Below, in pieces: positions 10,175 through 18,660 of a stretch of DNA of 64,000 bases; positions within the stretch are counted from its first letter, which is position 1, and each line of letters starts with the position of its first letter. The stretch spans positions 423,743-487,742 of the forward strand of contig NZ_JACRSE010000004.1 of the NCBI RefSeq assembly GCF_014281055.1, in the 5' to 3' direction. Position numbers and translations under genes: made by a program. The notes beneath the pieces were generated by a model, which saw only the letters and a list, made by a program, of their open reading frames with translations, did no database searches and was not told the DNA's origin. The DNA is from Fluviispira vulneris (GTDB lineage Bacteria; Bdellovibrionota_B; Oligoflexia; Silvanigrellales; Silvanigrellaceae).

Positions 10175-11086
10175 TTACAAAATATTTTTTAATATATTTG
10201 AAATCTTTTCTGTTTCATTTAAATAAGAATCATGCCCATAAATAGATTCAAAATCATAAACATTTGTTTTAGATTTTATTTCTTTTGCAAATTGTGTGAT
10301 TTGACTCAGAGGCGTTATTTGATCAGACTTACAACAAATAAGACTTACATGTTTGGAAGAAATATTTTTAGCTGCGACCTTATGTTCATTTATAGATTTT
10401 GAAAGATTCAAAAAACGCTCTGATGAGAATGAAGTAACGAAATCTTCTCCTTTTTTCTTAAGATAACTCACAACCGAATTATCATGACAGGCAAATCTTG
10501 AATTTATTTCTTCGCTACTCCTGTACGTTATTATACCAAGTTGTCTTGCTGTCGCAAGAGCTTCTTTTTCTTTGTCTGTACCTTTATTCAATTCAACAAT
10601 TTTTTGTTGAATAAGGCGCAGTGCGTAGCTTTGTGGAACACTTTCATGCGATGCACCTAAGGCAATTATATGTTCTATTGTTTGTGGATACAGTTCTGCA
10701 AATGCTAAGGCAACCATTCCACCATAAGAGTAACCAACAAAATATTTTAAGTGAGAAATTCCGAGATGCCGTAATAAAAATGAAATTGCTTCTGCTTGAT
10801 CATGGGTTTTAACGTTTTCAAAATCTAAATAATCAATACTTATTACACAAAATTTATTGAGATCTATGCATTTATCATAGCCAACGATATTGTCCCACCA
10901 ACCTTTAATTTGTTTTGTTTGCGAAGAAAAAATATATTTTGTTGAAGATATTCCCCCTTGAACAACAATTACCGGACCTTTTAAATTACCAGAGATTAAA
11001 TAATCAATATAGACTTTTTGTTCCTTCTGACACGTATAATAATTTAGTTTTCCACACCCGACCTGAAATAAATTACACTTTTCCAT
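10175..11086 (-). CDS. metX: Homoserine O-acyltransferase, MetX-type alpha/beta hydrolase
   Basis: The 303-residue protein has an alpha/beta-hydrolase fold with the oxyanion strand VIVVQGGIS, the nucleophile elbow GYSYGGM, and a C-terminal IYGHDSYL segment that supplies the catalytic histidine. This fits the compact MetX-like homoserine O-acetyl/succinyltransferases that sit next to metB and hom in some Proteobacteria. It activates homoserine for the following metB product. The ATG at 11086 is used because GAGGTG lies six bases upstream; hom ends three bases before it, so the two are translationally coupled. Whether the acyl donor is acetyl-CoA or succinyl-CoA cannot be read here. Confidence 0.75.
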   Translation of the reverse strand: MEKCNLFQVGCGKLNYYTCQKEQKVYIDYLISGNLKGPVIVVQGGISSTKYIFSSQTKQIKGWWDNIVGYDKCIDLNKFCVISIDYLDFENVKTHDQAEAISFLLRHLGISHLKYFVGYSYGGMVALAFAELYPQTIEHIIALGASHESVPQSYALRLIQQKIVELNKGTDKEKEALATARQLGIITYRSSEEINSRFACHDNSVVSYLKKKGEDFVTSFSSERFLNLSKSINEHKVAAKNISSKHVSLICCKSDQITPLSQITQFAKEIKSKTNVYDFESIYGHDSYLNETEKISNILKNIL

Positions 11087-11088
11087 TT

Positions 11089-12090
11089 TTACACCTCGTT
11101 TATAGGACATAAAAAAGAAAGATCTTCAACGATTGCTTTTGCAGTACCAACAGGTCCAAGGCCATTTCCTAAATAAACAATTTTTTTATCTCCTGATAAA
11201 TTATATTGATAAGCCACACTTTCTGCAGTTGTATTTAAAGGTGATTTTAAATCGATCTCTTCATATTTAACATGTATGTTCCCTAACCTATCAACTCTTC
11301 CAACTAAACGAGTGGTTTTACCATCTTGTTTTCGTTTCTGCAGTAAGTTAGGATTGAGACTTTCGATGTGCTCTCTCTTTATATCTTCAGGCAATATTTT
11401 TAGTCCGAAAACAATTTTTGCAACGATTGCAAGTTTTATTGCTGCATCTGTGCCATCAAAATCAAATGTGGGATCTGCTTCAAGTAAGCCAAGCTTACGC
11501 GCTTTAGCAATACCTTCTTGTAAACTTAATCCCTGTTCAATTTCTTTTATGATTGCTGTTGTTGTCGCATTTCCAACTATTGAAATAGCTAGGCAATTGT
11601 CTTTTAATTCCTGCAAATTTTTAACTAAATTAAGTCCTGTTCCACCTATAACAGCATTGAGTCCAATTTTATCAGGAAATTCTTCGATAAGTTCATCAGC
11701 TCCATATGAAAGAGCATCTTTAGCAGCCAAAATAAGGTAACTACCACGCTTTAAAATTTCTCGAGAACGCTTGAGACTTGTCCGTGCATTTTTTAGATTC
11801 GTGGGAGTCGCATCGATGACAATATCGGAAGGATTTATAAAATCATAGCTTTTATCTGATATATATTCAGCATTTTCGTAGCTCGAAAGCTTGTATTTAT
11901 TTTTCCTTTTAATATTTAAAATATTTTTAATATCCAGCCCAGATGAGTCATATAAAGTAGATTTAGAATCCGAAGCTCCGGTTAATATATAATTACGAGA
12001 ATTTAAAAGCTCTAAAAAAGAACTCCCTACATTACCAACGCCTAAAATATGTATCGTGGAGGGTGAGATTTGTTGAGAAATATGAGACAT
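11089..12090 (-). CDS. hom: Homoserine dehydrogenase
   Basis: The 333-residue enzyme reduces aspartate semialdehyde to homoserine. It has an N-terminal Rossmann motif (HILGVGNVGSSFLELL), the conserved catalytic-domain segments AVIGGTGL and IVGNATTTAI, and the hallmark block ARKLGLLEADPTFDFDGTDAA. It lacks the C-terminal ACT domain of longer homologues. GGAG lies about eight bases upstream of the ATG. It is the first gene of the hom-metX-metB operon, and its 5' leader carries the SAM-I riboswitch, so methionine supply likely controls homoserine flux. Confidence 0.92.
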   Translation of the reverse strand: MSHISQQISPSTIHILGVGNVGSSFLELLNSRNYILTGASDSKSTLYDSSGLDIKNILNIKRKNKYKLSSYENAEYISDKSYDFINPSDIVIDATPTNLKNARTSLKRSREILKRGSYLILAAKDALSYGADELIEEFPDKIGLNAVIGGTGLNLVKNLQELKDNCLAISIVGNATTTAIIKEIEQGLSLQEGIAKARKLGLLEADPTFDFDGTDAAIKLAIVAKIVFGLKILPEDIKREHIESLNPNLLQKRKQDGKTTRLVGRVDRLGNIHVKYEEIDLKSPLNTTAESVAYQYNLSGDKKIVYLGNGLGPVGTAKAIVEDLSFLCPINEV

Positions 12091-12249
12091 AAGTGTTACT
12101 CCAAAAAAAATTTTAAAAAGTACATAAAATACTTTTGAATTCTAAAAGCAGAATTCATTTATAAAATTGGAGAACCCAGATGAATTACCAAAGAAGTGAG
12201 GATCTTTATGGGAGACGTGCATAAATAAAGATGATCTTATGCACACTCT

Positions 12250-12385
12250 TTCGATCTCATCTACCGGCAAGCCACAATGGGCATCCGAAGGATTTGGCAC
12301 CGTTCCAAAGTCACTTTAAAGTGTTTGGAGGTTGCCCCGGCGTCGTAGGGCCTGTCCCTCTGCCGGTCTTGATGAGTCAAGATGT
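12250..12385 (-). ncRNA. SAM-I (S-box) riboswitch
   Basis: On the minus strand the leader of hom shows the S-box core in order: CTCATC (P1), GAGGGACAGGCCC, TACGA then GCCGGGGCAACC, a variable P3 region, GGTGCCAAATCC, and a closing GATGAG that pairs with P1. Binding of S-adenosylmethionine should switch off hom-metX-metB. Downstream of the aptamer an 8-base-pair hairpin (GTGCATAA with TTATGCAC, 12220-12250) is not followed by a U-tract, so the expression platform may not be a simple terminator. The aptamer assignment is strong; the switching mechanism is open. Confidence 0.92.
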
Positions 12386-12390
12386 TTTTT

Positions 12391-12418
12391 ACTATACTAA
12401 AAAAAATTAAAGACGCAA
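12391..12418 (-). promoter_or_regulatory. Sigma-70-type promoter of the SAM riboswitch operon
   Basis: On the minus strand TTGCGT (12418-12413) and TATAGT (12396-12391) are separated by 16 bases. Transcription would start just before the riboswitch P1 stem, which is the expected geometry. No other promoter-like pair is as well placed. Confidence 0.55.
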
Positions 12419-12542
12419 TAGTCCATCTTGAAAACAGTCAAAACGAACCGAATGATTACCATGCGTCACTCACACCTAAGGGGAGCCTATATTCAGGCCA
12501 AGTTTCCTTTAAGCAAATCCAAGTCGGATTTTTTCCAAATGG

Positions 12543-13016
12543 TTAACCCCTAAATGAGTAAAAAATTTCGTCATTATCTCCTGAACTATTTACGGCAGCA
12601 TGGCCTGGAAATATAAAATACTTATTATTTTTAAAAATTAACAACATCTGATAAAGTTTTATAGGATTTGAATCCGCTGGTTGAATATAATAGTCCTTTG
12701 GGCATAGCTTATAATTATTTTTTGCTTCTGAAGTTTCAACATGAAACATATCTGTTACGAGTGGCGTTTTATTTACAAAATCTCCACTTAATTCATGATG
12801 CACTTCGCCTACAACAAATGCAGCAGAGCCATCTTTATTCGATGCCCAATGATAATCAAAACTATTTTGCTTATTTACACAAAGCAGAAATTTTTTTTCT
12901 CCTTGGGCACTTGAACTAATAAATCTAAACGGCTTAGTTTCAGTAGATTCTAAAGATACTGCATAGGACTGGCTAAAGACTGCTAACAAAGATAATGCAA
13001 ATTTTAAAATTTTCAT
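12543..13016 (-). CDS. Secreted protein of unknown function, paralogue 3 of 3
   Basis: The 157-residue product has a short signal peptide (MKILKFALSLLAVFSQSYA) and a mature domain with the pattern shared by the three neighbouring paralogues: FLLCVN, a DGSAAFVVGE segment, a basic/His position followed by a gap, TDMF, LCPKDYYIQPADS, KLYQMLLI and YFIFPGH. Two cysteines (in LCVN and LCP) are conserved in all three and could form a disulfide. I do not recognise the family. It is the last of a head-to-tail trio, in a region rich in secreted proteins, and may be a periplasmic or extracellular factor. Confidence 0.75.
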   Translation of the reverse strand: MKILKFALSLLAVFSQSYAVSLESTETKPFRFISSSAQGEKKFLLCVNKQNSFDYHWASNKDGSAAFVVGEVHHELSGDFVNKTPLVTDMFHVETSEAKNNYKLCPKDYYIQPADSNPIKLYQMLLIFKNNKYFIFPGHAAVNSSGDNDEIFYSFRG

Positions 13017-13129
13017 AAAAGAACTCCTACAACTTTAAAAAAATTACAAAAAATTTACTTAATATTAAACAAGAGAACTACCCAAACGAAGAACTGACAA
13101 GTGTAAACAATTTTACAAAGCCAAACTGT

Positions 13130-13621
13130 TTATCCTCTATACGCAAAGAATAAATCATCGGTAGCTTCTTTATTTTCAATTTGATTTATATTTTCAACTT
13201 CAGCATGACCTGGGAAAATATAGTATTTATTTTCTTTACTAATTAACAACAATTGATAAAGTTTTATTGGATAATAATCTGCTGGCTGTATATAATAATC
13301 CTCTGGACAAAGATTAAATAACTTTTTGGCTTCTGATTTTCCGACAACAAAAAGTTCTGCAACCACTGCATTTTTAGTTACAACTTCTCCGCTAATAGCA
13401 TGATGCGGTTCTCCCATAACATATGCAACAGAACGATCTTTTGTCGTTGCCCATATATAATCAAAACTATTATCTTTATGCACACAAAGAAGATATTTTT
13501 TTTCACCCAGCTTGCTTTTCTGCTGATTATTAAAAGAATCATTTTTATTTGATTTTGATGAATATGCATAGAATTGAGAAAAAATAACAAGCAAAGCCAT
13601 TCCTAATTTTAAGGTTTTCAA
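13130..13621 (-). CDS. Secreted protein of unknown function, paralogue 2 of 3 (TTG start)
   Basis: The 163-residue product is a paralogue of the genes on both sides, sharing YLLCVH, a VMGEPHH segment, LCPEDYYIQPAD, KLYQLLLI and YYIFPGHAEV. The start is a TTG at 13621: AAGGAG lies seven bases upstream, and the resulting N-terminus KTLKLGMALLVIFSQ aligns with the signal peptide of paralogue 3. A longer ATG reading that starts at 13705 would bury the signal peptide and is unlikely. Function unknown; probably exported and disulfide-bonded. Confidence 0.72.
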   Translation of the reverse strand: MKTLKLGMALLVIFSQFYAYSSKSNKNDSFNNQQKSKLGEKKYLLCVHKDNSFDYIWATTKDRSVAYVMGEPHHAISGEVVTKNAVVAELFVVGKSEAKKLFNLCPEDYYIQPADYYPIKLYQLLLISKENKYYIFPGHAEVENINQIENKEATDDLFFAYRG

Positions 13622-13781
13622 TGCATAACTCCTTCTAATAAAAGTAAACAGACAATTTTTATTAACATTCAAACAATCAAACAGAAAAGCACAAAGTGTG
13701 TACATATTTAAGATTGACTCATTTATATCTCCTTTCGTTTTAATCTAGAATAATCAAACACATTCTAATTTTATCGCATTT

Positions 13782-14264
13782 TTACCCGATTGACCAACCA
13801 GCTAAAGTATCTATATTGAATTGTTTATGATCAGTTCCTTTCACTTCTGAATGCCCTGGAAATATATAATATTCATTTTTAGAATTAATAAGGATCATTT
13901 GATAAAGCTTTTTAGAATACGAATCGGCTGGTTGCAAATAATAATTCTCTGGACAAATATGAACAATACCCTGCAAAGATTCCATATTTATCCTAAAAAG
14001 ATCAGTAACAATAGAAGTGTTAAATTTATTAACTCCTGTGACTTTTTCATGAATTCTTCCACGAACATATGCATAAGATCCATCAGACTTTTTTGCCCAT
14101 AAGAATTTAGAATTGTCAGAATAATTTACACAAAGAATATACTTAATATCAGTATAAATCATTTTACGAAAATCAAGTGGCGAAAAAAAATGATAATCTT
14201 GTGCGAAAGATTTTGATTGTATAAAAATTGCGAGCAAAGCAAAACTTAAAGATAAAATCCTCAT
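13782..14264 (-). CDS. Secreted protein of unknown function, paralogue 1 of 3
   Basis: The 160-residue product starts with a signal peptide (MRILSLSFALLAIFIQSKSFA) after an AAGGA site. It is the most diverged of three tandem paralogues but keeps YILCVN, VRGRIHEKVTG, VTDLF, ICPENYYLQPADS, KLYQMILI and YYIFPGHSEV. The shared cysteines and the LQPADS/FPGH blocks are likely structural or binding elements. Gene duplication with divergence is clear from the order and spacing; no known family was recognised. Confidence 0.72.
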   Translation of the reverse strand: MRILSLSFALLAIFIQSKSFAQDYHFFSPLDFRKMIYTDIKYILCVNYSDNSKFLWAKKSDGSYAYVRGRIHEKVTGVNKFNTSIVTDLFRINMESLQGIVHICPENYYLQPADSYSKKLYQMILINSKNEYYIFPGHSEVKGTDHKQFNIDTLAGWSIG

Positions 14265-14747
14265 AAATCATCCTTATGAATAAAAAAATTACACGAAAAT
14301 TTAGCTAATCTAATATGAATTTATATTTTCAAATTTTTACAATAATTCTATTATTTTTAAAAAAGTTTAGAAGTTTGACATTCAATCTTTTTAACATTTT
14401 TTAATAGTTATTCACTTTTATAGAATACGATACACAAATCAATTAATATTTTACTAAAAAAGATTTGATAAAACAGACAAAGCAAGATCTTATCCACATT
14501 AAAGTTTTAAAAAAATTAGTCAACCTTTTGAGGATATCATAACCATTTTAAAATTAAAAAATGACTTAACAAAATTAAAATTAAAAAATTTACCAAAATA
14601 ACAACAATTCTGTTTTTTGCACAACATTAAAAGAATCAACTATACATATATTTGTGCAAAGTCTAGAATTAAGAGTTTAGTTAATTAAAGCTTCAAAGAT
14701 TATTACCATAGTTTGGAAGATGAAGATTGCTCAAAAGAAGTGAGTTA
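14265..14747. other. AT-rich gap upstream of the tandem paralogues
   Basis: This stretch of nearly 500 bases must contain the promoter of the 13.8-14.3 kb gene. I see no gene, RNA or strong promoter pair in it. Confidence 0.4.
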
Positions 14748-14991
14748 ACTTACATTTGGTAAACTTTTAGTATGTCCAATTGTTGTTTGGATTATAGGAT
14801 ATTTGCTCGAAGTACCAGAAGATCTTAAAGACCCCCTTGTATTCATGTGCGCAAGCCCAGCTGCATTCCATAATTTTATTATAATTGCGAATCGGTGTAA
14901 ATTAAATGACCAAGTGCAAACGAATGGCATAGTTATAACAACCGCTCTAAGCTTTATCACTGTAAACAACTTTATGTATCTATTATTGTGA
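14748..14991 (+). pseudogene. C-terminal remnant of an AEC-family (auxin efflux carrier-like) transporter
   Basis: After an in-frame TAA at about 14745, the plus strand reads LLVCPIVVWIIGYLLEV, a CASPAAFHNFIIIANRCKL segment and ITTALSFITVNNFMYLL before a TGA at 14989-14991. The P-A-x-x-x-F-I-x-A motif and the final helix resemble the last two transmembrane helices of AEC-family permeases. About three quarters of such a protein is absent upstream and no ribosome site precedes the fragment, so I call it a decayed gene. The family call is moderate. Confidence 0.5.
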
Positions 14992-15085
14992 TTTATCTTT
15001 ACTATTTAAAAATTAATTTTTTACCTGCGAAGCTTTAGGGATATTGACATAAAATTAAATTTATAATCTTCTTTGCAATAATTTC

Positions 15086-16186
15086 TTAACGAGTATTTTC
15101 ATCAATACTTAATTTATTGATTGAAGAAATAAATTCTTGTGGAATGGAATTACCCGTACTTTTTCCAGCAGCTAGAAAAAATAAAGCAGATTCGTTATTT
15201 GGATTTATTTTAAGCAAATTATGAATTTTTTCATCATTAAATGCTCCAGTAATCCAGCAGTTTATACCTAAACCAATACAGAGCAAATTAAAGGTTTGAG
15301 ATAAATGCCCCAAATCTATTAATGATACGCGGTATGTTCTAGAAACAGGATATTTCCATGCACTTAATTCAAATCGAGTTGTAAGAAAAACATTTATACT
15401 TGAATTTTTAGAAAAATATTGCCCATCGATCATACACGAAAGTTCAGAATCACTCATATTTTTATTTATAAAATCTAAAGAATGTTTAGCAGCATTGTAA
15501 TGATATATTCCAGGTTCAATATTTTCTACATTATTTATCATTATATATGCTTGTGTTGGATGTAGATTTCCACCTGAAGGACAGCTCTTTCTTTTTCCTT
15601 TAATCGTAATGCCATCTAAAGCTTCGTTGTCACAATGAATATATCCAAATGATAAATAAAGCAACTTAGATAACTTATCTAAGCTTAAAGTTTCATCTAT
15701 GAATTCGCGGACTGTTTTTCTATCTAATAAGCTATCCACGAGTTTAGAATGATCTAATAAATTCAATTTTGGTTCTGGCAATTGAAATCTATACTCTGAT
15801 TCTCTTTCATATTCGAAATAAACATCTAATTTGTCATTTATTGTATTGCAATAAGAAATATAGTTATCTGAAAATTCTTCTTTAGAGAATGTACTATATT
15901 TTTTTGGTATACTGCTTGTGCCAATGTGAAATATTTTTGCGATTGTTCCTAATTTCCATTCACTTTGACATTCTTTTTGGACAGGAACTAAAATTTTATT
16001 TTCAATAAGATCGGCTTCGATTTGATTAAATTCCTTAATTTCAATGTAATTCATTTTATTTACTGTAAGTAAGTATTCTAAATATTCTTTTTCAAGTTCA
16101 TATTGTTGGTGATATTTATAATCCCAAAGTATTAAATTATGATTGTTAAATACAAAAAATATATTGTCACTAATTCGATACTGCAT
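15086..16186 (-). CDS. SagB-type nitroreductase-fold oxidoreductase
   Basis: The 366-residue protein has an N-terminal region of about 165 residues typical of SagB-type proteins and then an FMN-binding nitroreductase domain. Signature segments are RKTVREF (start of the fold), CPSGGNLHPTQAYIM, GIYHYNAAKHSLD, and C-terminal GLGINCWITGAFND. SagB-type enzymes oxidise azolines in TOMM natural products or modify peptides in other RiPP pathways. No YcaO cyclodehydratase is visible. Directly upstream lie a 24-codon gene with an excellent ribosome site and an intervening terminator, so this enzyme may act on that peptide. SD is a weak AGGA; the ATG start is natural. Confidence 0.82.
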   Translation of the reverse strand: MQYRISDNIFFVFNNHNLILWDYKYHQQYELEKEYLEYLLTVNKMNYIEIKEFNQIEADLIENKILVPVQKECQSEWKLGTIAKIFHIGTSSIPKKYSTFSKEEFSDNYISYCNTINDKLDVYFEYERESEYRFQLPEPKLNLLDHSKLVDSLLDRKTVREFIDETLSLDKLSKLLYLSFGYIHCDNEALDGITIKGKRKSCPSGGNLHPTQAYIMINNVENIEPGIYHYNAAKHSLDFINKNMSDSELSCMIDGQYFSKNSSINVFLTTRFELSAWKYPVSRTYRVSLIDLGHLSQTFNLLCIGLGINCWITGAFNDEKIHNLLKINPNNESALFFLAAGKSTGNSIPQEFISSINKLSIDENTR

Positions 16187-16197
16187 TAATTTTTCCT

Positions 16198-16229
16198 AAA
16201 TAAAAAAGGAGTGCTTATTCAGCAACTCC
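16198..16229 (-). terminator. Intrinsic terminator/attenuator between the peptide gene and sagB-like gene
   Basis: On the minus strand GGAGT-T-GCT pairs with AGC-ACTCC around a five-base loop (one bulged T), followed by TTTTTTATTT. It lies about 27 bases after the peptide stop and just before the oxidoreductase start. A leaky terminator here would give more peptide than enzyme transcript, a common layout for RiPP precursor genes. Confidence 0.65.
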
Positions 16230-16256
16230 ATTAAAAAAATATAATATAAAAATTAT

Positions 16257-16331
16257 TTATTTTTTTGCAATTGAAACAGGCATAAAAATGTAAATTGTTG
16301 CACTTGTATTTTCTAATTCAACTATTTTCAT
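16257..16331 (-). CDS. 24-residue peptide, candidate RiPP precursor
   Basis: An ATG at 16331 is preceded by AAAGGAG at six bases' spacing, the best ribosome site in the neighbourhood, and the frame closes with TAA at 16257. The peptide begins MKIVELENTSA and ends FMPVSIAKK; it has an acidic front, a hydrophobic IYIFMPV stretch and a lysine pair at the end, and no cysteine. It is encoded immediately upstream of a SagB-type oxidoreductase with a terminator in between. Small size rules out composition tests, but the ribosome site and layout argue for real translation. A regulatory leader peptide is the main alternative. Confidence 0.6.
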   Translation of the reverse strand: MKIVELENTSATIYIFMPVSIAKK

Positions 16332-16366
16332 ATATATCTCCTTTATATTATTTTGAATGATTTCTA

Positions 16367-16384
16367 TTTATAAGTTAGCTAACT
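16367..16384 (-). promoter_or_regulatory. Candidate -10 element and palindromic operator of the peptide/SagB unit
   Basis: A perfect 12-base palindrome AGTTAGCTAACT (16373-16384) abuts TATAAA on the minus strand (16372-16367), about 35 bases before the peptide start. The pairing of palindrome and -10-like box suggests a repressor-controlled promoter. No convincing -35 hexamer at 16-18 bases was found. Confidence 0.35.
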
Positions 16385-17297
16385 GAAAAAATAGTAGCAA
16401 CTTGAATGCATAAGTCAAGGTATACTAAAATAAATTTACAAATTTATTTTTTAAAAATTTAATTTAAAAATCATTAACTTTAAATTAAATAGCTTTTGTA
16501 AATCTAAAATTTACACTACGACCTTTTAAGCGAAGCAGAAATTTCAAAGCTAATCATACTATAAGTTTTAATTTAATAACTTCTACGGAGTTATATTAAA
16601 ACTGATCATTCTAAACCTTAAGCCTCTCTAGCAAAAATTCTTGAAACACATGAATTCTGTAAATTCAATATCAGTTTAATAGTTTTTATTACAAAACATT
16701 ACAAATACATAAGACACTTCCAATTTATTTATGATAAATTAGCTTTGTATTTTGGTACAAAAGAAGTTTTGAGATCATAAAACAAGACATATTATGAATT
16801 TTATTTGTTGCAACATGAAAATTGACTGAACCAGTTGAAACAATTTTCAATTATTTTTTGAATGAATACTTTAAATCTTATTGCTATTTTCAATTTATAT
16901 CGTAAAAATTTTATCAATGATTTTCTTATATAATCCAAATTATTAAGATCAAAAAATATCCTAACAGAGTTTTTATGAATTAAATAGCAAAATATTTCTA
17001 ATATTCAAGATATTTAATAGAGCTAAATATCTTTAACCATTTAAAAATCTGTGATATTAAATAACATATTAAATCGCGTTGTTTACAATTAAAATGCATA
17101 TATATTATGCAAAAAAAAATTAATCTGAAACATGAGCAATTTGTTGCTTAGTTTTTATTTTATCCGTATAGTATCTTAAAATTGGTAGAAATCAGTGCCC
17201 TCTTTTTAATAATATGAGTGGAGGAATTTTCCCTTACCCTTAGACTTCTTAATAGAGTTCAAGTCACATATTTATTTAGAACAAATGGAGACAAAAA
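16385..17297. other. Long AT-rich intergenic region
   Basis: More than 900 bases separate two divergent genes. An imperfect inverted repeat at 16564-16603 (AGTTTTAAT...ATTAAAACT, with TTCTACGG in the loop) could form a bulged hairpin. I found no supported gene or gene remnant. Confidence 0.4.
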
Positions 17298-18443
17298 ATG
17301 AATAAAGAGGTTTTTCATAGTGACATAATAATTATCGGAGCTGGAGCAGTTGGCTTATCCTTAGCAGCAAATCTTGCAAAAAAATACCCACAAAAATCCG
17401 TTGCTCTCCTTGAACGACATGATGGTTTTGGTAGGGAAATATCTTCACGCAATAGTGAAGTTATTCATGCTGGGATTTACTATAGTAAAAATTCACTGAA
17501 AGCAAAATATTGTTTAAAAGGAAAAGAGTTATTATATCATTTTTGTAAAGAATACTCAATTCCACATATTAAGTGTGGAAAATATATTGTCAGTTCATCT
17601 GAAGAGCAAAATGATGAATTATTAGAGATACAAAAAAATGCTGGTGAAAATGGTGTCTTGCTTGAATTGTTATCAGAAAAGCAACTCAGCAAAGAAACTA
17701 AATTAAGTCATTTTAAAAATGCACTCTATTCACCAGAAACAGGAATTTTTGATAGTCACAAATATATGCAAACGCTTGAAAGAATGGCTCAGGAAAAAAA
17801 CGTATTTCTTGCCTACAAAAACTCTTTTAATAAAATTCTTGACATTAAAAATGATGAGATTATTTTTGAAGCTTATGATGAAAAACAAAATTCATTCTAT
17901 ATGAAATGTCAATATTTTATAAATGCAGGAGGACTTTCTTCTGCTAAAATTGCCAATCAGTTTTATCCAAATGAAATTTATAAAAACAAAGCATGTCGAG
18001 GACGCTATTACTCCTTATCTTCAAAGTACAATAATTATTTTGATAAGCTTATTTATCCAATTCCAGATAAAGACTGTGTTGGAATACATACGACCAATGA
18101 GCTCGATGGCAAAGTTAAACTTGGACCAGACTCTGACTGGACATTTGCTGAGTCCCATGAAGCAAGTGATCCAAGCCTATGCCAATTCTTTGCAAAGGAA
18201 GATGATGTAAAAGAACTCTTTTTTACTGAAGGTAAAAAACTCATTCCTTCACTTACTTTAAACGATTTGACCCAGAATTATATTGGTGTAAGACCTAAAC
18301 TATTTATAGAAAATAAACCAGAAGAAGATTTTAAAATCTTAAAAATTATAAATGGCAACACCCAGGCTATTCATTTACTGGGTATTGAATCCCCAGGACT
18401 CACTTCATCCTTAGCTATTGGTGAAGATATTAAATTTGAATAG
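17298..18443 (+). CDS. lhgO: FAD-dependent L-2-hydroxyglutarate oxidase-like protein
   Basis: The 381-residue protein starts with a dinucleotide-binding motif IIIGAGAVGLSLAANLAKK and carries SSRNSEVIHAGIYY, the hallmark of the LhgO/L2HGDH branch of the DAO superfamily, then CGKYIVSSSEE, FINAGGLSSAKIA, GRYYSL, VGIHTTNELDGKVKLGPDS and GVRPKL. It likely oxidises L-2-hydroxyglutarate to 2-oxoglutarate and passes electrons to the membrane quinone pool. Length and motif order match the family. GGAGA lies upstream of the ATG. The neighbours are unrelated, so the physiological role rests on homology alone. Confidence 0.85.
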   Translation: MNKEVFHSDIIIIGAGAVGLSLAANLAKKYPQKSVALLERHDGFGREISSRNSEVIHAGIYYSKNSLKAKYCLKGKELLYHFCKEYSIPHIKCGKYIVSSSEEQNDELLEIQKNAGENGVLLELLSEKQLSKETKLSHFKNALYSPETGIFDSHKYMQTLERMAQEKNVFLAYKNSFNKILDIKNDEIIFEAYDEKQNSFYMKCQYFINAGGLSSAKIANQFYPNEIYKNKACRGRYYSLSSKYNNYFDKLIYPIPDKDCVGIHTTNELDGKVKLGPDSDWTFAESHEASDPSLCQFFAKEDDVKELFFTEGKKLIPSLTLNDLTQNYIGVRPKLFIENKPEEDFKILKIINGNTQAIHLLGIESPGLTSSLAIGEDIKFE

Positions 18444-18660
18444 ATTCACCATTTATTTAATTGATGATATTTTAATCAAAACAAAACTTCTTTATTATTA
18501 ATATTATAAAATCATTAATTTTTATAAATAATTTTATTTATCTTATAAAATAAATTTGATTTTTTATTTTTTTTGCATTATATAAAAAATGCCATGGCAA
18601 AATTAATTTTTCTTATAATTAAAAGTTATTTATTTAACTTAAATAAGGGATTTCAAATTT

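Noticed and set aside
12421..12542. Higher-GC stretch upstream of the SAM riboswitch as a gene or RNA
   Set aside because: No frame with a start, and the small hairpin AAATCC...GGATTT is weak and lacks a partner gene on that strand.
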